Shown piece after piece: positions 11,951 to 61,901 of a stretch of DNA of 64,000 bases; positions within the stretch are counted from its first letter, which is position 1; each line of letters opens with the position of its first letter. This DNA is from Arbacia lixula. Lineage: Eukaryota; Echinodermata; Echinoidea; Arbacioida; Arbaciidae. The DNA lies in assembly GCA_963669155.1 (NCBI GenBank), contig OZ022593.1, positions 10,904,755 through 10,968,754 of the forward strand, written 5' to 3'. The position numbers and the translations under genes are program-made. The notes under the pieces are model-generated. The model had not been told where the DNA came from. It was given only the letters and a program-made list of their open reading frames with translations, and searched no databases.

Positions 11951-11956
11951 TTTATT
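11951..11956 (-). terminator. Candidate poly(A) signal of the Piwi gene
   Basis: TTTATT on the plus strand is AATAAA on the gene strand, about 570 bases after the stop at 12522. Chosen by position only. Confidence 0.3.
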
Positions 11957-12079
11957 TTGTTACAAATAAAAGAGCACTTTCTCTCTGCCTTATATAGTAA
12001 TTTCTTTGCCTTGTCATTTTTTTCATCCTTCCTGTTAAAATGGAAAGTGATTTTCTCTCTTCTTTGCCACCATCAATTT

Positions 12080-12131
12080 CAACTGTTCTCGCATATCTTT
12101 TTCCCTTCTCTCTCTCTCACCCTCTCCATTG

Positions 12132-12170
<39 letters not shown>
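12080..12170. repeat. CT microsatellite
   Basis: A pyrimidine tract ending in (CT)n of about 35 bases at 12133-12168. Confidence 0.9.
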
Positions 12171-12172
<2 letters not shown>

Positions 12173-12521
12173 TCTGATCCCCTCTCAATAACTCTTTCTC
12201 ATTTTTTTTACTTTGATTCCTCATACAAACCACTTCCTAAAAATATGCTTTCTTCTAATCCTTAACAATAATAACTTAAAACATCATCCAATGTACACAA
12301 TATAAACAGAGACACAGTGTGAAAACTGAGCCATTCATCTTGCATACGCCCAACGCATGTTTGGCACATTCTACACCTTGCCCCAGTTTCACAACAGAAC
12401 AACAAAGAAAGATTTAAAAATGGCCAGCTCATCATCTACTCCTACAACACATAGCACCTGAGGTGAAAACTGGTACCGTCTTCTCCCATACTGGAATACA
12501 CAGCTGCCATAGGCCCCGGTT

Positions 12522-33198
<20,677 letters not shown>

Positions 33199-33784
33199 GG
33201 CTAGGGCCTAGGGTAGGCTGCTAGCTGCAGGTCAAATCACAACTGGCTCTACTCTTTCTGTGTGTGAGGAGAAACATCAAATTTTGTTTACACTGGCTAT
33301 CTCTGTGACTGTGATGTAACCAATTGATAAATTAGATTATAAATATCCTACATAGCTTAAATCCTGTATAGTGATTGGTTAAAACAGCATCATGTGACCA
33401 AATATATTTCAACTCTGATTTTCGTGACGTCAGACCTCGAAATAGTTTTAACTGTACCAATATTCTGTTATTTCAGAAAACTGGATATTCTGCTATCGAT
33501 ATCCGTCGATTGATCGCTTAATTTTTGTACCGCGGCGGCTGCGCAAGCTCTGTACAAAATTTGTAGAATCACCATCCACTTAGAGAAATATTTTTGGTCG
33601 GGGAAAATCATGTGACTAAAAATAAGGGCCTCACTTCTTCTGCGGAGGTGTGATGAGTAAAAATTTAAAAAATAAAAAAATGAAAAGGTCCTCACTTCTC
33701 CCGCAGAAATGACTAAAAAAAAAAAATGATGACTAAAAGAAAATTTAACAATAAGCAAAAAGAACCTCATTTGTTTTGGTTTAA

Positions 33785-33842
33785 AAAGGGGGGGGGGGGG
33801 GTGGAGCCATGGGCCGGATGCCCCCCCCCCCCCCCCCCCCCC
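33785..33842. repeat. G-run and C-run able to pair
   Basis: About 14 G, then GGAGCCATGGGCCGGATG-like spacer, then about 24 C, so the two runs are complementary. It lies about 590 bases upstream of the Piwi ATG. Confidence 0.8.
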
Positions 33843-34175
33843 GATCTGCCACTGCCTGTCACTTAAAAATGATGGGGGTTAGTGCCAGCTTTGCACAACT
33901 CATAAAACCCTAATGACGTACCAAACATTTCGAAAATTGTGACACCACAAACATTATCAATAGGCAAGTGACAAATAATATAAAGAAACAGCAGCAACAA
34001 ATAATAGCAAGTGCTTCATTCCAATAAGAGCACAAACTGAACGATACAGGTGCTCCTTCTTTACTTCCCATCCATCATCACTGAGTAGTGCCACTAGTGG
34101 AACCACCTCATGCCTGAGTGACATCAACTCAACATCCACAAATTCATTCACGAAGCCGAAGGTAGGGACGCCCAT

Positions 34176-34194
34176 GTGTCACTAGATGGCGCTT
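34176..34194 (+). promoter_or_regulatory. CTCF-like motif
   Basis: TGTCACTAGATGGCGCTTC resembles the conserved CTCF core (CACTAGATGGCGC). A single match in a 64-kb window can arise by chance. Confidence 0.35.
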
Positions 34195-34639
34195 CGCACG
34201 TAAGTGCAAAAACGGAATGGCAAAATGGTGCGCGCAATTTGTGAGATGCGTGATCTGTTCGGGTAGCGGAATTCCGATGTAGAATATAATCAAAGTAAAT
34301 TTATGGGTTGAGATTTTCAGCTCAACAACCCTGTGAGTTCTTCTTTCATATGCAACAAAAAGTTTTGGGAAAGCTGCGATGACCGAGCGAGATCGAAGCA
34401 TTTTGCGGTAAGTTTTTGAAAATCCACTTCACTTTTTCGTGAATTATGGTGAAAACGAAAATGTTCCGTTATGTGGATCAATTCGAAACAAGAATAGTGT
34501 CAAGAGTAAATACTGAGCTTCTATTTGGCTTTTGATTTATAACGTTTTACAAAGGCGCAGTTGTGCCGCAAAAGGGTTTTATGAGCCCATGTTTAGATGT
34601 ATGAATATGCGGTGTTGATAAATGTTATGAAATTCCGGA

Positions 34640-35800
34640 GGGGGCAACGTCAATCGTCGCGCAATTCCAAGGCTCGCTTGTCGGCTGCTATGATAGCTCC
34701 GGGTAGCCGCGCGTGGCCGCCACAGTCGGCGGCTAAGCTAAGCCGAGCCGGTGGGATCGGCGCTATATATAGCTGACCGCGATGCGTGGCTTGCGCGGAC
34801 ATGGCGTCCCGCACACGCGCGCACTATACTATGATGGGTGGGCCATTCTCGCCGCACTTACGATTTGAGACGAAAACAAATACGTATTTCGATATACTCT
34901 TACGCTAAATCACACTTACTTTCATGCTTTATATTTTCAAAATCATATTACAGAGACATTTTGAGTAAACACTTACGAATAATTGTATTTTCAGTGCAAA
35001 ACTGTGAGCCTGTCAATATTTGTCGACGATAAAGTTGTGGCCCTTAAACGCCGCACCGTTTACGTGCATTGTCAATGGGCTTCTCTTGATCGATTATGTG
35101 TTCGATTTCATGGTGACTTGGTGATTTGAATAAAAAAGAAATTTGTAGTTTGCTTGTTCATGTGATTTACGTTTGAAGTAGACTATTGATAGAAGAATTC
35201 TATTTTCTTTAAGGCTACCCTAGATGTTAAATGGAACGAGGTCCGAAAAAAAGAGACTGCAATAATACGAGAGTCTTCATTTCGATCGCATTTTCTCGGA
35301 ACGCGCATGATGTAGTGCCGAAGGCATGCGCATCACGATCAAACTGACTTCTCCGCTCGGCTACCGAAGCGATCGCGGTGCGGGTGCGCGGCAGGAATTT
35401 CGGAGAAAACGGATTTTCTGGTCGGCAAATAATTTTGACATTTACCGAATAATGTGATTTTTTGAAGCTTAAAATTTCAAAAGACGATGATTTGATGAAA
35501 CTTGCATTTTTTGACTCGTAATTGCGTAGCTTGACAGAAACTGTTGTGCCGACGGAGATTCTATAGTCTCACGCGTGATACGCTTACCATTTCGTTCTAA
35601 TACGCATTTTTGCTAGTGCGTCGATTAAGGGCCCCGCGGTGAGAATGGGCCACTAGCCATACATGTATATCGGAACATGTATCGGCCGTGCTGCGCCGTT
35701 CGCATGCGCCCACCGCACGCTCGCAGAAAGTCCGATTGGCAATATGCATGCATGCCTCACGTAACAATAGGCTGGCTGAACCCGTGCGGATTCAGCAACC
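34640..35800. promoter_or_regulatory. CpG-rich block, possible promoter
   Basis: CpG dinucleotides are dense compared with the rest of the window. It includes a TATATATA box at 34764-34771 in GC-rich surroundings, and the CGCATGCGCC sequence near 35699-35710, which resembles an NRF1 site. Which gene it serves is not visible. Confidence 0.45.
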
Positions 35801-36257
35801 CACCGGAATATACGCTAAGCGAGTACCGGTAGATCGTTAATTAATATTGGCAAATGCGCGAATTTTGTGTACAGTGTAGCCGCAGTATCTGTGACTCGGA
35901 GACGATGCTAAAATCTTGCTTAAATAAATACTTTTCTTGTTATTTTGCCAAAATTAATGATTTCTATGGATTATCAATATTGCAAACAAGCATATATGGT
36001 GAGCATTTGTATTTTGGAGTTGTTTTAATATTTTGTGGGCGTCCATACCGAAGGCCAATGTCAGGACCTTCTAATTATCCCTGCGCCCTCTCTCACCCGA
36101 TGCGTCTATGGTACAAGGCCCCTGCATAGTACACATGAAGATCCACATCCAGATCCAGATAGAGGCACTGTCTAACAATTAGTAACAGTGCCTCACTAAC
36201 TTGAGTAACTAGCTAACGCGGTGACGACAACAGCAGCTGACTGGGTGATGAAGATAT

Positions 36258-36365
36258 GGCTTGGCAGGAGCACTGCCACTGCAGTGCTGGCAGTCTGCAG
36301 TGCAGTGCAGTGCAGTGCCAGTGGCAGTGCAGTGTGACTGTCTGCCAGTGTCAGCTTGACACTGA
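36258..36365. repeat. CAGTG-rich inverted and tandem repeat
   Basis: GCAGT units are repeated about eight times, with CACTGCCACTGCAGTG and AGTGTCAGCTTGACACT palindromes. A separate perfect 10-bp stem (GAGGCACTGT/ACAGTGCCTC) lies at 36162-36194. Confidence 0.8.
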
Positions 36366-36756
36366 TAGTGATGAAGAAAACACGATGGAAAGTAAGACTT
36401 AAGAAATACTTCTCAAATGACAATCAATATAACTTTAATCTGGACTAGAAAGCCATGGTCATGTGTTGTTGTTAAGATACAAGATGCCAAAGTCAACTCA
36501 CATTTGCTTGTCAAAATTTGCCTCACGCGTTGGCCATCTCAAACCGTTCCCACTCAAGAGTCAAGTTTTATATTTTGTGTACAAATTATCGGAGTTCGAC
36601 CTCTATGCGCTGATCTCGCACATAACCATGCACTGCTCATGGTACACATTATTCATTATTGGCGGCTTGACGAAAACAAAGTAAACGGCAGCAGCGAATT
36701 CGTTCAAGAAACACTCAAGGGTCAAAGGTTATGGGCAAGTTCCGGCTTGTCGCAAA

Positions 36757-36805
36757 CCAATCATCAATTCTCCCGCCACTCGAATCGAGTTGATTCCGCG
36801 CGAAA
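36757..36805 (+). promoter_or_regulatory. PCNA proximal promoter: CCAAT and E2F-like sites
   Basis: CCAAT at 36757-36761, TCTCCCGCC at about 36769-36777 and TTCCGCGCGAAA at 36794-36805 lie 125-175 bases upstream of the PCNA ATG. PCNA is a classic E2F target in animals, so S-phase control is expected. The spacing is suggestive, not proven. Confidence 0.6.
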
Positions 36806-36906
36806 CTTTGTCCAGCTGTCATTCTACGTGCAAAAGCGGTGAGCATCAGACGTCCGTAACTCGCGCTCCTCAGACTCGTTTCTAATTTCTTGATTTCAAG
36901 TTTTGA

Positions 36907-40841
<3,935 letters not shown>

Positions 40842-42367
40842 ACCCATTCATTCCACCCGCAAAACACGGCCAAGTGTGTAACTTTTTGGCTGACTGGATG
40901 CCAAATTTATCAAAAGAACATTTTCTGTCCTGCTCTCTAAATTCTCTCACAATGGATGAGAGATTTTACCATATCCCTGTTACCTAGTCATCAGTGGCGA
41001 TGTCAGTGAGCATAGACTGTGAATTAGATTATCATTGTGAAGTTACTGTATGTTGTGAGTTGCCTAGGAAACCTGGTGGAGCCTTTACAAAGGTATGATA
41101 TCCTTAAAAAGATAGTGATTAATCCACATTCTCCAGGGCTGCCAATTTACAGACCAATCCTGAATCTTAATCCTGGCATATAATTTTGCCTTATTGCAGG
41201 CTTTGTAGGTAAACCAATTTATTTTCAATCTTGGGGGTAATTAAATTTCTATTCATTTTGTTATGTCAGATTTGTTGGCCATGTGGGCTATTCGGTTGAC
41301 ATTAAAAAAGGATTTAGCTGCATTTGCAAAGAAAGATTTCCCCCGATTAACCTTTGTATTTCAAAGTGGAATTGGTAGACCTTTTATGTACATCTACTTC
41401 AGATAATCTAATGCTTCAAAAACCTTGCTGATAGTGCAGTGGGGGGAGAATCAACTTGAATGTGGCTTTTTGAGAGTATTATCACAATGCCCTGTAAAGT
41501 TGTCACTAGGAACACATTATTTAAGAGACAAGTGCCATGTTTGACATTGCATTTCAATTTTCATATGAATTCTTACTTGCGAGCTCAATGGTGTTTTTTT
41601 CACTGCAGTGAAGAACCCTGTAAAAAGTTGCTCCACAATCAGTGGCCCAGGTAATGTTTGCATGATTCAGCAGTGTCATTTCATTGCATCGGGCTTGAAC
41701 AGTAATAATCTCCGCAAAAAGATTTTCCCTGGAGCAGAGGAAGATTTGCTTTTCTTTTGTACATTATTTGCTTTGTACAGGAATCCAAGCTGCATGGTAT
41801 TTATTTTTACAAATTCTATTGTTGGATACAAGAAAAGGATTTTTCTAGTTTTCACAATTGACATTTTCAAAGTAGCACAAAGAAGCACAGATTTCAAAGT
41901 AGACACTTCAATTCGTCAGACATCCAGATAATGTTCTTTTGAGTTTCAGTCTAGATCCAGTGTCATATTTGTATGTATGTGTGTAAATACTTATCAATTG
42001 TATACAGTCAAATTGTGATTTCATTCATTGTCCATCCATGTGAATACCAACTTTTCCTATCCCTTTTCATCTATGTCTTAGTATGAACCTTTGGCTTGAT
42101 AATGCACTTTACAATGAAACTACTTCAAACTAACAAAAACTAACAATGGTATTGGTCATTACCTATTACCTATGGTATCTTCTTTGCGAGTGTGTGTATC
42201 GTTTATTGCATATGGTAGAGTTGCAGTCTCATTTGACATTTTTCCTTGTTAATGTGTGCAGATCTTATGCAATACTTTAGACGCTCATTCTTGTGAGAAT
42301 GATTCTCATTCAGCCCAAATATGGGTGAATGTTCTATTTTCTTTACCTCTGAAGGCTACCGTACATG

Positions 42368-42520
42368 ACACGATCCAATCAGTTGTATGATTCTGCTACT
42401 GGCTGAATCGCAGGACCTGGTTATTTGATTTGTGATCGTAGGTGACATCACATTTCCAGTCGTGGGCCCTTACAACTGCAGAATCATGGCAAAATCTTGT
42501 CATCTACGGTTGCCTTTGCA
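42368..42520. repeat. Dispersed repeat (GGCTGAATCGCAGGACC family), copy 2
   Basis: It shares GGCTGAATCGCAGGACC and several following blocks with 9345-9510. Confidence 0.55.
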
Positions 42521-42650
42521 TTAATCATGTGTAAGTTGCATTCATATGTAAAGTTTAGAAGTCTCACATGCGCAAATACAACATAGCTGATGAAATCGGC
42601 TTTATGATATGATTTCGACTTTTACCTGAACTGAAGTGCATTCTCAAATC

Positions 42651-42656
42651 AATAAA
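42651..42656 (+). terminator. Candidate distal poly(A) signal of PCNA
   Basis: AATAAA about 1.8 kb after the stop, followed by AT-rich sequence. Closer signals were not obvious. Confidence 0.35.
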
Positions 42657-44619
42657 GATATATTTAAACAAAACATTTTTGGATACATGTATTTTGTTTT
42701 TGAGTATTGGTAGGTGTGATGTTGTGTTTTATAATGATAGATGAATGAGAACTGAATGTATAATGGTTGTTATGTGAGATGAGGTACTAGTTTTGTTTGG
42801 GTAAATGCTGGTAACCAAAGAATAAAGTCTGTAGCAAAATACTGTACACATGATACCAATTCCCTTTAAAGTAATTTGTACGCAGTGTAATGAATTGTAA
42901 CATAATTTTATCCATACTCGTAAAATTAATGTATTCTTCATTTACACATAAGGGATAGCACATGTCCTGATAATAATTGGAGGTAATCAAGTCAGAAGTA
43001 ACATTCTACCATCAACACCAATATTATGTTATTTTGTTCAACTTTTGGGTTATTATTTCCTAATGTCCTTGACATAAAACAACAATGGTACCATGTGGTC
43101 ATGGCGGAACGACATTCCTTTAACCCCCTCAATCTCGTGAAGACATAGAATGTGAGAGAACTCGATGTGTTTTTACGGTTTGATACATGTACCAAGATAT
43201 AATCACAGATCCCACCATCTTTACCACTTCAACCCTCTCCTTTATTTAATCTCCACTGAATGATGCAGTCTTCAGACCCTTGCCATGTAAAGGCTGAGTG
43301 GAAGAAGGAAAGCTAGGGTCAATGGAGTGCAACTTGAAACAAAACAGCATGGTACATGTAGGTCATCATGTATGACCTCTGTGATAAGTACATTGAGAGT
43401 TGTGTGAGTATGTGAGATCTTATTAAGAGTGCAAGGTTTTGATCTTCCTCAAAATATGATGTGTTAGTGTGTTGACGTGATGTGATGTTGATGTGATTGT
43501 GATATATGATGTGTTATATGTTATTGTGAATATAAAGGGAGCATTGATCAATGCCATGGACAAATAAACACACTCAACAAAGATTGATAACAGTCAATGT
43601 TGCAAAAGAATGCAACATACACACAAATATATATATGTTTTTACTTGCAAAAAAGCAAGTTCTGAGATGTAACATGCAGTGAAACCTGCTTGAGCGACCA
43701 TATATAGAGATAGACCACCTGCCTTTAGAGACCACATTCTGTATTTCCCTTGAAAAATATTTCTCTTTGAAACCTACCATATATCAAAGTATGGTAACAT
43801 GTGTATTAAGATCACATTGTGCAGTTTTCATGTAGTTGATTTACGATTAGGGCTTGAATTTTAGCATGAATGTGAACACATCTACTAAATTCATGTTGTG
43901 GTCTGGAGGCAATAGTGACGAAATGAGCTGCACACTGTGATAATTCATTCCCATGGTAACGCTGAGACATGGATGGATCATTCATTGTTGCAGAATGTAT
44001 GTGGTGGCTCAAATGTAGGTTGTGGATGTGGGGGGTAGGGGGCATCCCTATGTCACATACAAGCAAGCTTGGATTATAATTGTAGTGCTATTTTCAGCCA
44101 ATATTACTCTACTTACAAATCAATTCCCTTCGTATGCTGTATGTTTTTTACAAACCAAGACAGATTACCACTTGAGATGGGCACTTTGCGTTTAAAAAAA
44201 ATGACAAAGCACCCCTAGCTCTTTTGGGTTGCACATTTGGATGGCAAACATGATAAAGCACAAAGAATCCATCCCATCTAAAACATCTAAAATCTACCTC
44301 CATCCTCCAAGAAGATTTGAGTTAGCCTCATAACATCTTCTCCATCTGAGTATCAGTTTAATCAATACATTTCTTTCGTTCTTTATAATCCAGAACAATC
44401 TCCTTTTGGCTTTTGATCCATCGTTCCAGAATATCTTCCTCTTCCTCTTTCAAATTTGCAACATATGTATGCCTGCTGTACGCTTGCACACATTTCATAC
44501 AAAGGATCCATTGTTCAACATGGTGTATGTAATATATTTTGCAATAAGGATATTATGTGAATGATAAATGAGACTGGAAAGAAGAGGAGAACTGCAAAAA
44601 TATGTAGTTCAGTGCGCGC

Positions 44620-44720
44620 GGGCGTAAATGGGTGTGTGTTTTTTGTGTGTATATTTATTCAAGCTACGTACCGTACGCGTACGTATACGCGTGCGCTGCG
44701 CGCGCGTTGCTCAATGCATG
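44620..44720 (+). promoter_or_regulatory. CpG-rich alternating purine-pyrimidine stretch upstream of the E2 gene
   Basis: From about 44665 to 44706 the sequence alternates TACGTACCGTACGCGTACG and TGCGCTGCGCGCGCG. It lies about 125-165 bases upstream of the ATG at 44832 and is CpG-dense in otherwise AT-rich DNA, as expected of a core promoter. No TATA box is clear. Confidence 0.45.
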
Positions 44721-44831
44721 CATTGCATGGGATCGATCACTGGAATCCGTAGTCGAAGAGGCGAACTAACAACAAAAAGGGCATATTTTGCCTTGTACAG
44801 TCGTTAACTTTGTATTTTAACACACATCACA

Positions 44832-57799
<12,968 letters not shown>

Positions 57800-58756
57800 G
57801 ATTGAGGAGCTCGAAAAGGAAGAGGCAAAAGGGGAGAGATGGAGAGAAAAAAGAGATATCTAAAACACTGTGCTCGTCAGTTTCATCAACATGTAGCAAC
57901 AAAACCATGAAAAGATGTAAAATCCTGTAGCCTTGCCCCGCCTGTCGTTTGCCGTATGTCTGTCTAGATCCGTAGATCTCTTCACTTTTACCTCACCGAC
58001 TAAATTTGAGTTCTGTTTTTCTTTGCTAATGAACTGGATAAAAAGATTTCTGTATCAATTAAAGGAAACAAAAATGAGATCCTCACATTGTTCATTATAT
58101 CTTTGCATTTCCACAAGGTTGTGATGTTTGTGTGATATATAATTATTTCCATGTTTTTGTATGAATGACGTATGTTCTATCAGATCACCTGCCTTTTAAC
58201 TTTCACACATTGATAACAGATCTGGCGGTTTCATAGAAAACGTTTTGTTCAAGAAAGTGTAAATCTATCAAATAGTTACCATTAATGGGCTTAATCACCG
58301 ACATACACAACCATTTGACAATTAGAAGTGCAACGAACCCAAATTTTGTGTATTGAATAGCAAGTGATGCTTGATTATGAAATTATACAAAATGCAGCAT
58401 AATTTACAACTTAATTATCTTTATTAGTTGCATGTCCTTCAGGATGGCAGCAGAAGATTTACATTTCGCTTGTAATGAATCATGTGACTTTTACGAAAAA
58501 TACTTGTGTTTTTCTGGTTTTCGTTTTTTTCTTTTTGTGTAGGTTGTCTATCCGTTCTCCTTTTCATGTAACGATGCAAAAGCATATGGCTGCTATTGTA
58601 ATGTACCTGAGTCAACTACAAGATTAGGTAGATGACTTTTGAGAATAAGTTCAGATATCGCCCTTTGCCTTGTGGTATTGTTATTTCTTTTGCAGTAATT
58701 CCTTTTCAGCTATTGATTCAGTATTAAATGAATACTCTACAAGTATAAGAGTTAAA

Positions 58757-58762
58757 AATAAA
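58757..58762 (+). terminator. Candidate poly(A) signal of the E2 gene
   Basis: AATAAA about 960 bases after the stop. Another is at 60558. Confidence 0.35.
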
Positions 58763-60229
58763 ATTCAATATGTTACAAAACCTTTCAGGGTGTTTCCTCA
58801 GGACAGTCAAAATTTCAGCGAGGAATATTTCATCAGCCAATGATAACAGTATACTTCTTACTTGTACACGTATGTCAGTTCTGGTGTTACAAGTGCATGT
58901 TGTTTTTTATTTTTACCACAAATTCATTGAAGGATTTATCCCATTGTGTTGGTTGTATGTTGATGATACATGATGCGAGCAGTACGAGAAGGAAGCTGGA
59001 TTCTCTTTGGTAAAACAGAAGGAGAAAGAGAAGCAGACGGTGACATTTTCTTTTAAAGTAGTGAATGAGAACTTGTCTTTAATATATGTACAGTGATTTG
59101 TAACATTTGAATCCAGTGCAAATTGTAATATTTAGCTACCAGTGATGTAAGGAGGTACACCAGATTCATTTTTTCTTCTTTTTTTTTTTTGCCTGCTCCT
59201 TTCTTGATTGAAGATACAACTTGTCTCTGTTGCTGGTCACAAGTGTCACTTTACACACATTGGGTCGTTTTCAAAGAAAAGAAGTGGGAGAGTGAGGCTA
59301 AGTAAAATATTGTGCAAGATTTGTGAAGAATATCTCACAGGTGCTCATGTACATGTACTTGCATTTTTTCTACATATGAACTGGAGGGTTCCTTTAAGAG
59401 AAGTTATTCTGTACATACAGTGGAGCAGTTTTTCATCACAGTGTCTATGTACGAAGTAGTATGTATAAGAAGCACATATATGTACGTAGCCCATTTTTTG
59501 AAAAATCTTGCTCCATATTTTCTTTAGCCAGCCTAATTTTAATGTGCAACTTGTGCTATTCAGCTGCTATGATATCCTCTCTCTAACATTTCCTCTTTTT
59601 TTGAAGTCTTGCAAGTACATGGAGTGCAGCACACTATGTTATAGATCGAAGGTGTGAGAATGGTTATCTGTAAAAGTCCCTTGTAGGGAATAAGTATTTA
59701 TTGCCTGACGTGTCACCAGCATTTCAGCAGCATGCTGCGGTATACTTGTGTCTTTTAAATTGCATTTAGTATGCTTGATACATATAGAGCACTGATAATA
59801 CCCATAGAATCACCCTCGTATAGATTACAGAGAGAGGTGTAAGATTCTAAAGAGGGTAAAACACTTACCTAAAACTTGAGCTTGCAGGACTCACAGCTAA
59901 TTGGGGCCAAAAACGGCAAGTGCAAATGTATCTTCTGATCCTGAATTTCTGTAATGATTAATTTAGTCTGGTGTGAAGAATGACGATGCAAAAAGTGTGA
60001 GTTTGAGTTCTAGGGTTTAAGCACAATTTCTCATGCAATGATCTCGACTGATTTTGTGTTCTCTTTATTATCACTTTGTAATTTTTTTAAAAGGTTTTAA
60101 CTACAGTAGGTGTGATATGCATGTTGGTTTGTGGAGTTTTGTATACCCATGTATTTTTTCCTTTGCCAGTGACTGTTATATCTTTCTGTTACTATATCTG
60201 TTCTGTATATCTGCCTCAAAATGTTGGAT

Positions 60230-60440
60230 AACTCTGCCCCCCCCCCCCACCCTCTCTTTCTCTCTCTATCTCTCCCAATGGACATGCACCCTCCCCTTCC
60301 CCTCTTCCATCTCTTTTCTCCTCTCCCTCTTGTTATTTCCACTCTCTCCTTTCTTTAAGTCTATCCCTCCATCTCGGCCCCTTTCCATCCTTTCATCATT
60401 TCTTCCCTTCCTGCTTTCCCTATTCAAATCATATACATGC
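60230..60440. repeat. Pyrimidine-rich tract with C-run
   Basis: A C-run at about 60237-60248 followed by TC-rich sequence. Confidence 0.85.
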
Positions 60441-61265
60441 CGCATAAACATTTGACTGTGCACATACACACACACTCACAAGTTCCTCTTTTGTTTCCCT
60501 CAGTTTTGACTAGGAAGCATTCTTTGTGTTTTGATTTTTAAGATGAAAATCAAAAAAATAAAAGTACCTGTATTATGCTTAACAAGAATGTATGTCTGAC
60601 TTGCGTGTAGTTGTACTTGTGTCATTCTTGAAAATGGTGTTCCTCCATGTAGTTAAGCAATGAAAGAAGCTATATTAATATATGCAAGATGAAGGTCATT
60701 GCCAATTGTAAAAAAAAAAAAAACTTTGGAGGACATGGTGTGAAGTGTGGGGAGCTTGGACACATTTTCACAAAGTTTAAGATTTTGACCACAGTCTAAG
60801 CCAATTTTGTGGCATATAAGGAGGTAAGTCTGCTTGATTTATTGCATACTTCAAAAAAGGACCAATCATGGAAGCGCACGTTTTGCATAGGGTGGTAAAG
60901 ACGCAAAAGATCTATAGGTTAGTCCATGGTTTCTTTTGATCAATTTGATTAAAATGGGGTCCAAACAATAGCATGAATATAGCACTCTACGTAAAATGCG
61001 CACATTCATAATTGGACCTAATCTTTTTAGGTATAATGCTAGATCAAGTGTAAACAGGAATAACAATCTCATTCGGGGCATTCTTTAATTGAAATGACAT
61101 TTTTGGACTTACCCCCAAATAGATAGATAGATAGGGCGTTCAGAGGAGTCAGATGCAATCTCAGCGGATCCAACGTCCTACAGAGACTGATTTTTCGGTC
61201 TAGATCAAGTGCATTTTTTTCTATACGCCACAAAATATATCTGTACCGTGGTCTAAATCTAAACT

Positions 61266-61901
61266 TTAAGGTCCCCTGTCATCAAAATGTATGTTGACAT
61301 ATGTTGATGCAACATAATATGTACATAACAAAATCACGAACTGTGGAAATATGTGTCATGTATTTTAAAATAGTTTTTCTTTATTTTTCTCAGCACTGAT
61401 AAGCCCCGCCTCCAAAGATCCTCAACTCAAGATCCCCCATGTGACATCATCACAGGTAGAAATTAGCAAGATAATAAGCAGAATTTATGCAAAAACTAAA
61501 CATTGCAATGACTTCCTCCACCTGCCCACAAGATCATCACATGTCTTCACACAATACCATCTAACAACCTTTCATGTGGGAATAATCGTTTCCTTATGTC
61601 AGAAATGTGCTAGCTATGTGATGCTATTATAATCACTTGCAGGTAGTCATTGCAATTTTTACTTCGTTCATAACTTATGTATATTATCCTGCTAATTTCT
61701 ACCTTTGATGATGTCACAGGGGGAATCTTGAGTTGGAGGATATTTTGGAGGGGGGGCTTATCAGTGCTGAGAAAATATATAGAAAAATTATTTTAAAATA
61801 TAGGACACATATTTCCATTGAACAGTTAGTGATTTTGTTGTATACATATTAAGTTGCATCAACAGAACTCAACATATATTTTGATGACAGAGGCCCTTTA
61901 A
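61266..61901. mobile_element. TTAA foldback element, 636 bp
   Basis: TTAA bounds both ends. The left arm starts GGTCCCCTGTCATCAAAAT and the right arm ends ATTTTGATGACAGAGGCCC. The arms include TCAGCACTGATAAGCCCCGC and its inverse GGGGGCTTATCAGTGCTGA. Arms are about 200-215 bp. Confidence 0.85.

Larger units (their letters stand above)
4521..12521. other. Intergenic region between convergent nAChR and Piwi genes
   Basis: Eight kilobases of mostly AT-rich sequence between two 3' ends. It holds foldback elements, a minisatellite, CT microsatellites and dispersed repeats, listed separately. No exon or RNA gene could be supported. The short open frames here are scattered and unlike any family I recognise. 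Confidence 0.6.
40842..44831. other. PCNA 3' UTR and PCNA-E2 intergenic region
   Basis: Mostly AT-rich sequence without coding signals. A dispersed repeat lies at 42368-42520. TGTGAT/GTGATG repeats occur at about 43470-43530. The last 300 bases before the E2 gene turn CpG-rich. Confidence 0.6.

Noticed and set aside
34144..34401. 85-residue minus-strand open frame upstream of Piwi
   Set aside because: No family similarity, and it does not splice in frame to Piwi, whose start has an in-frame stop upstream.
36417..36842. 141-residue open frame ending near the PCNA promoter
   Set aside because: It overlaps the CCAAT/E2F-like sites, has no similarity, and is not in a position to splice into PCNA.
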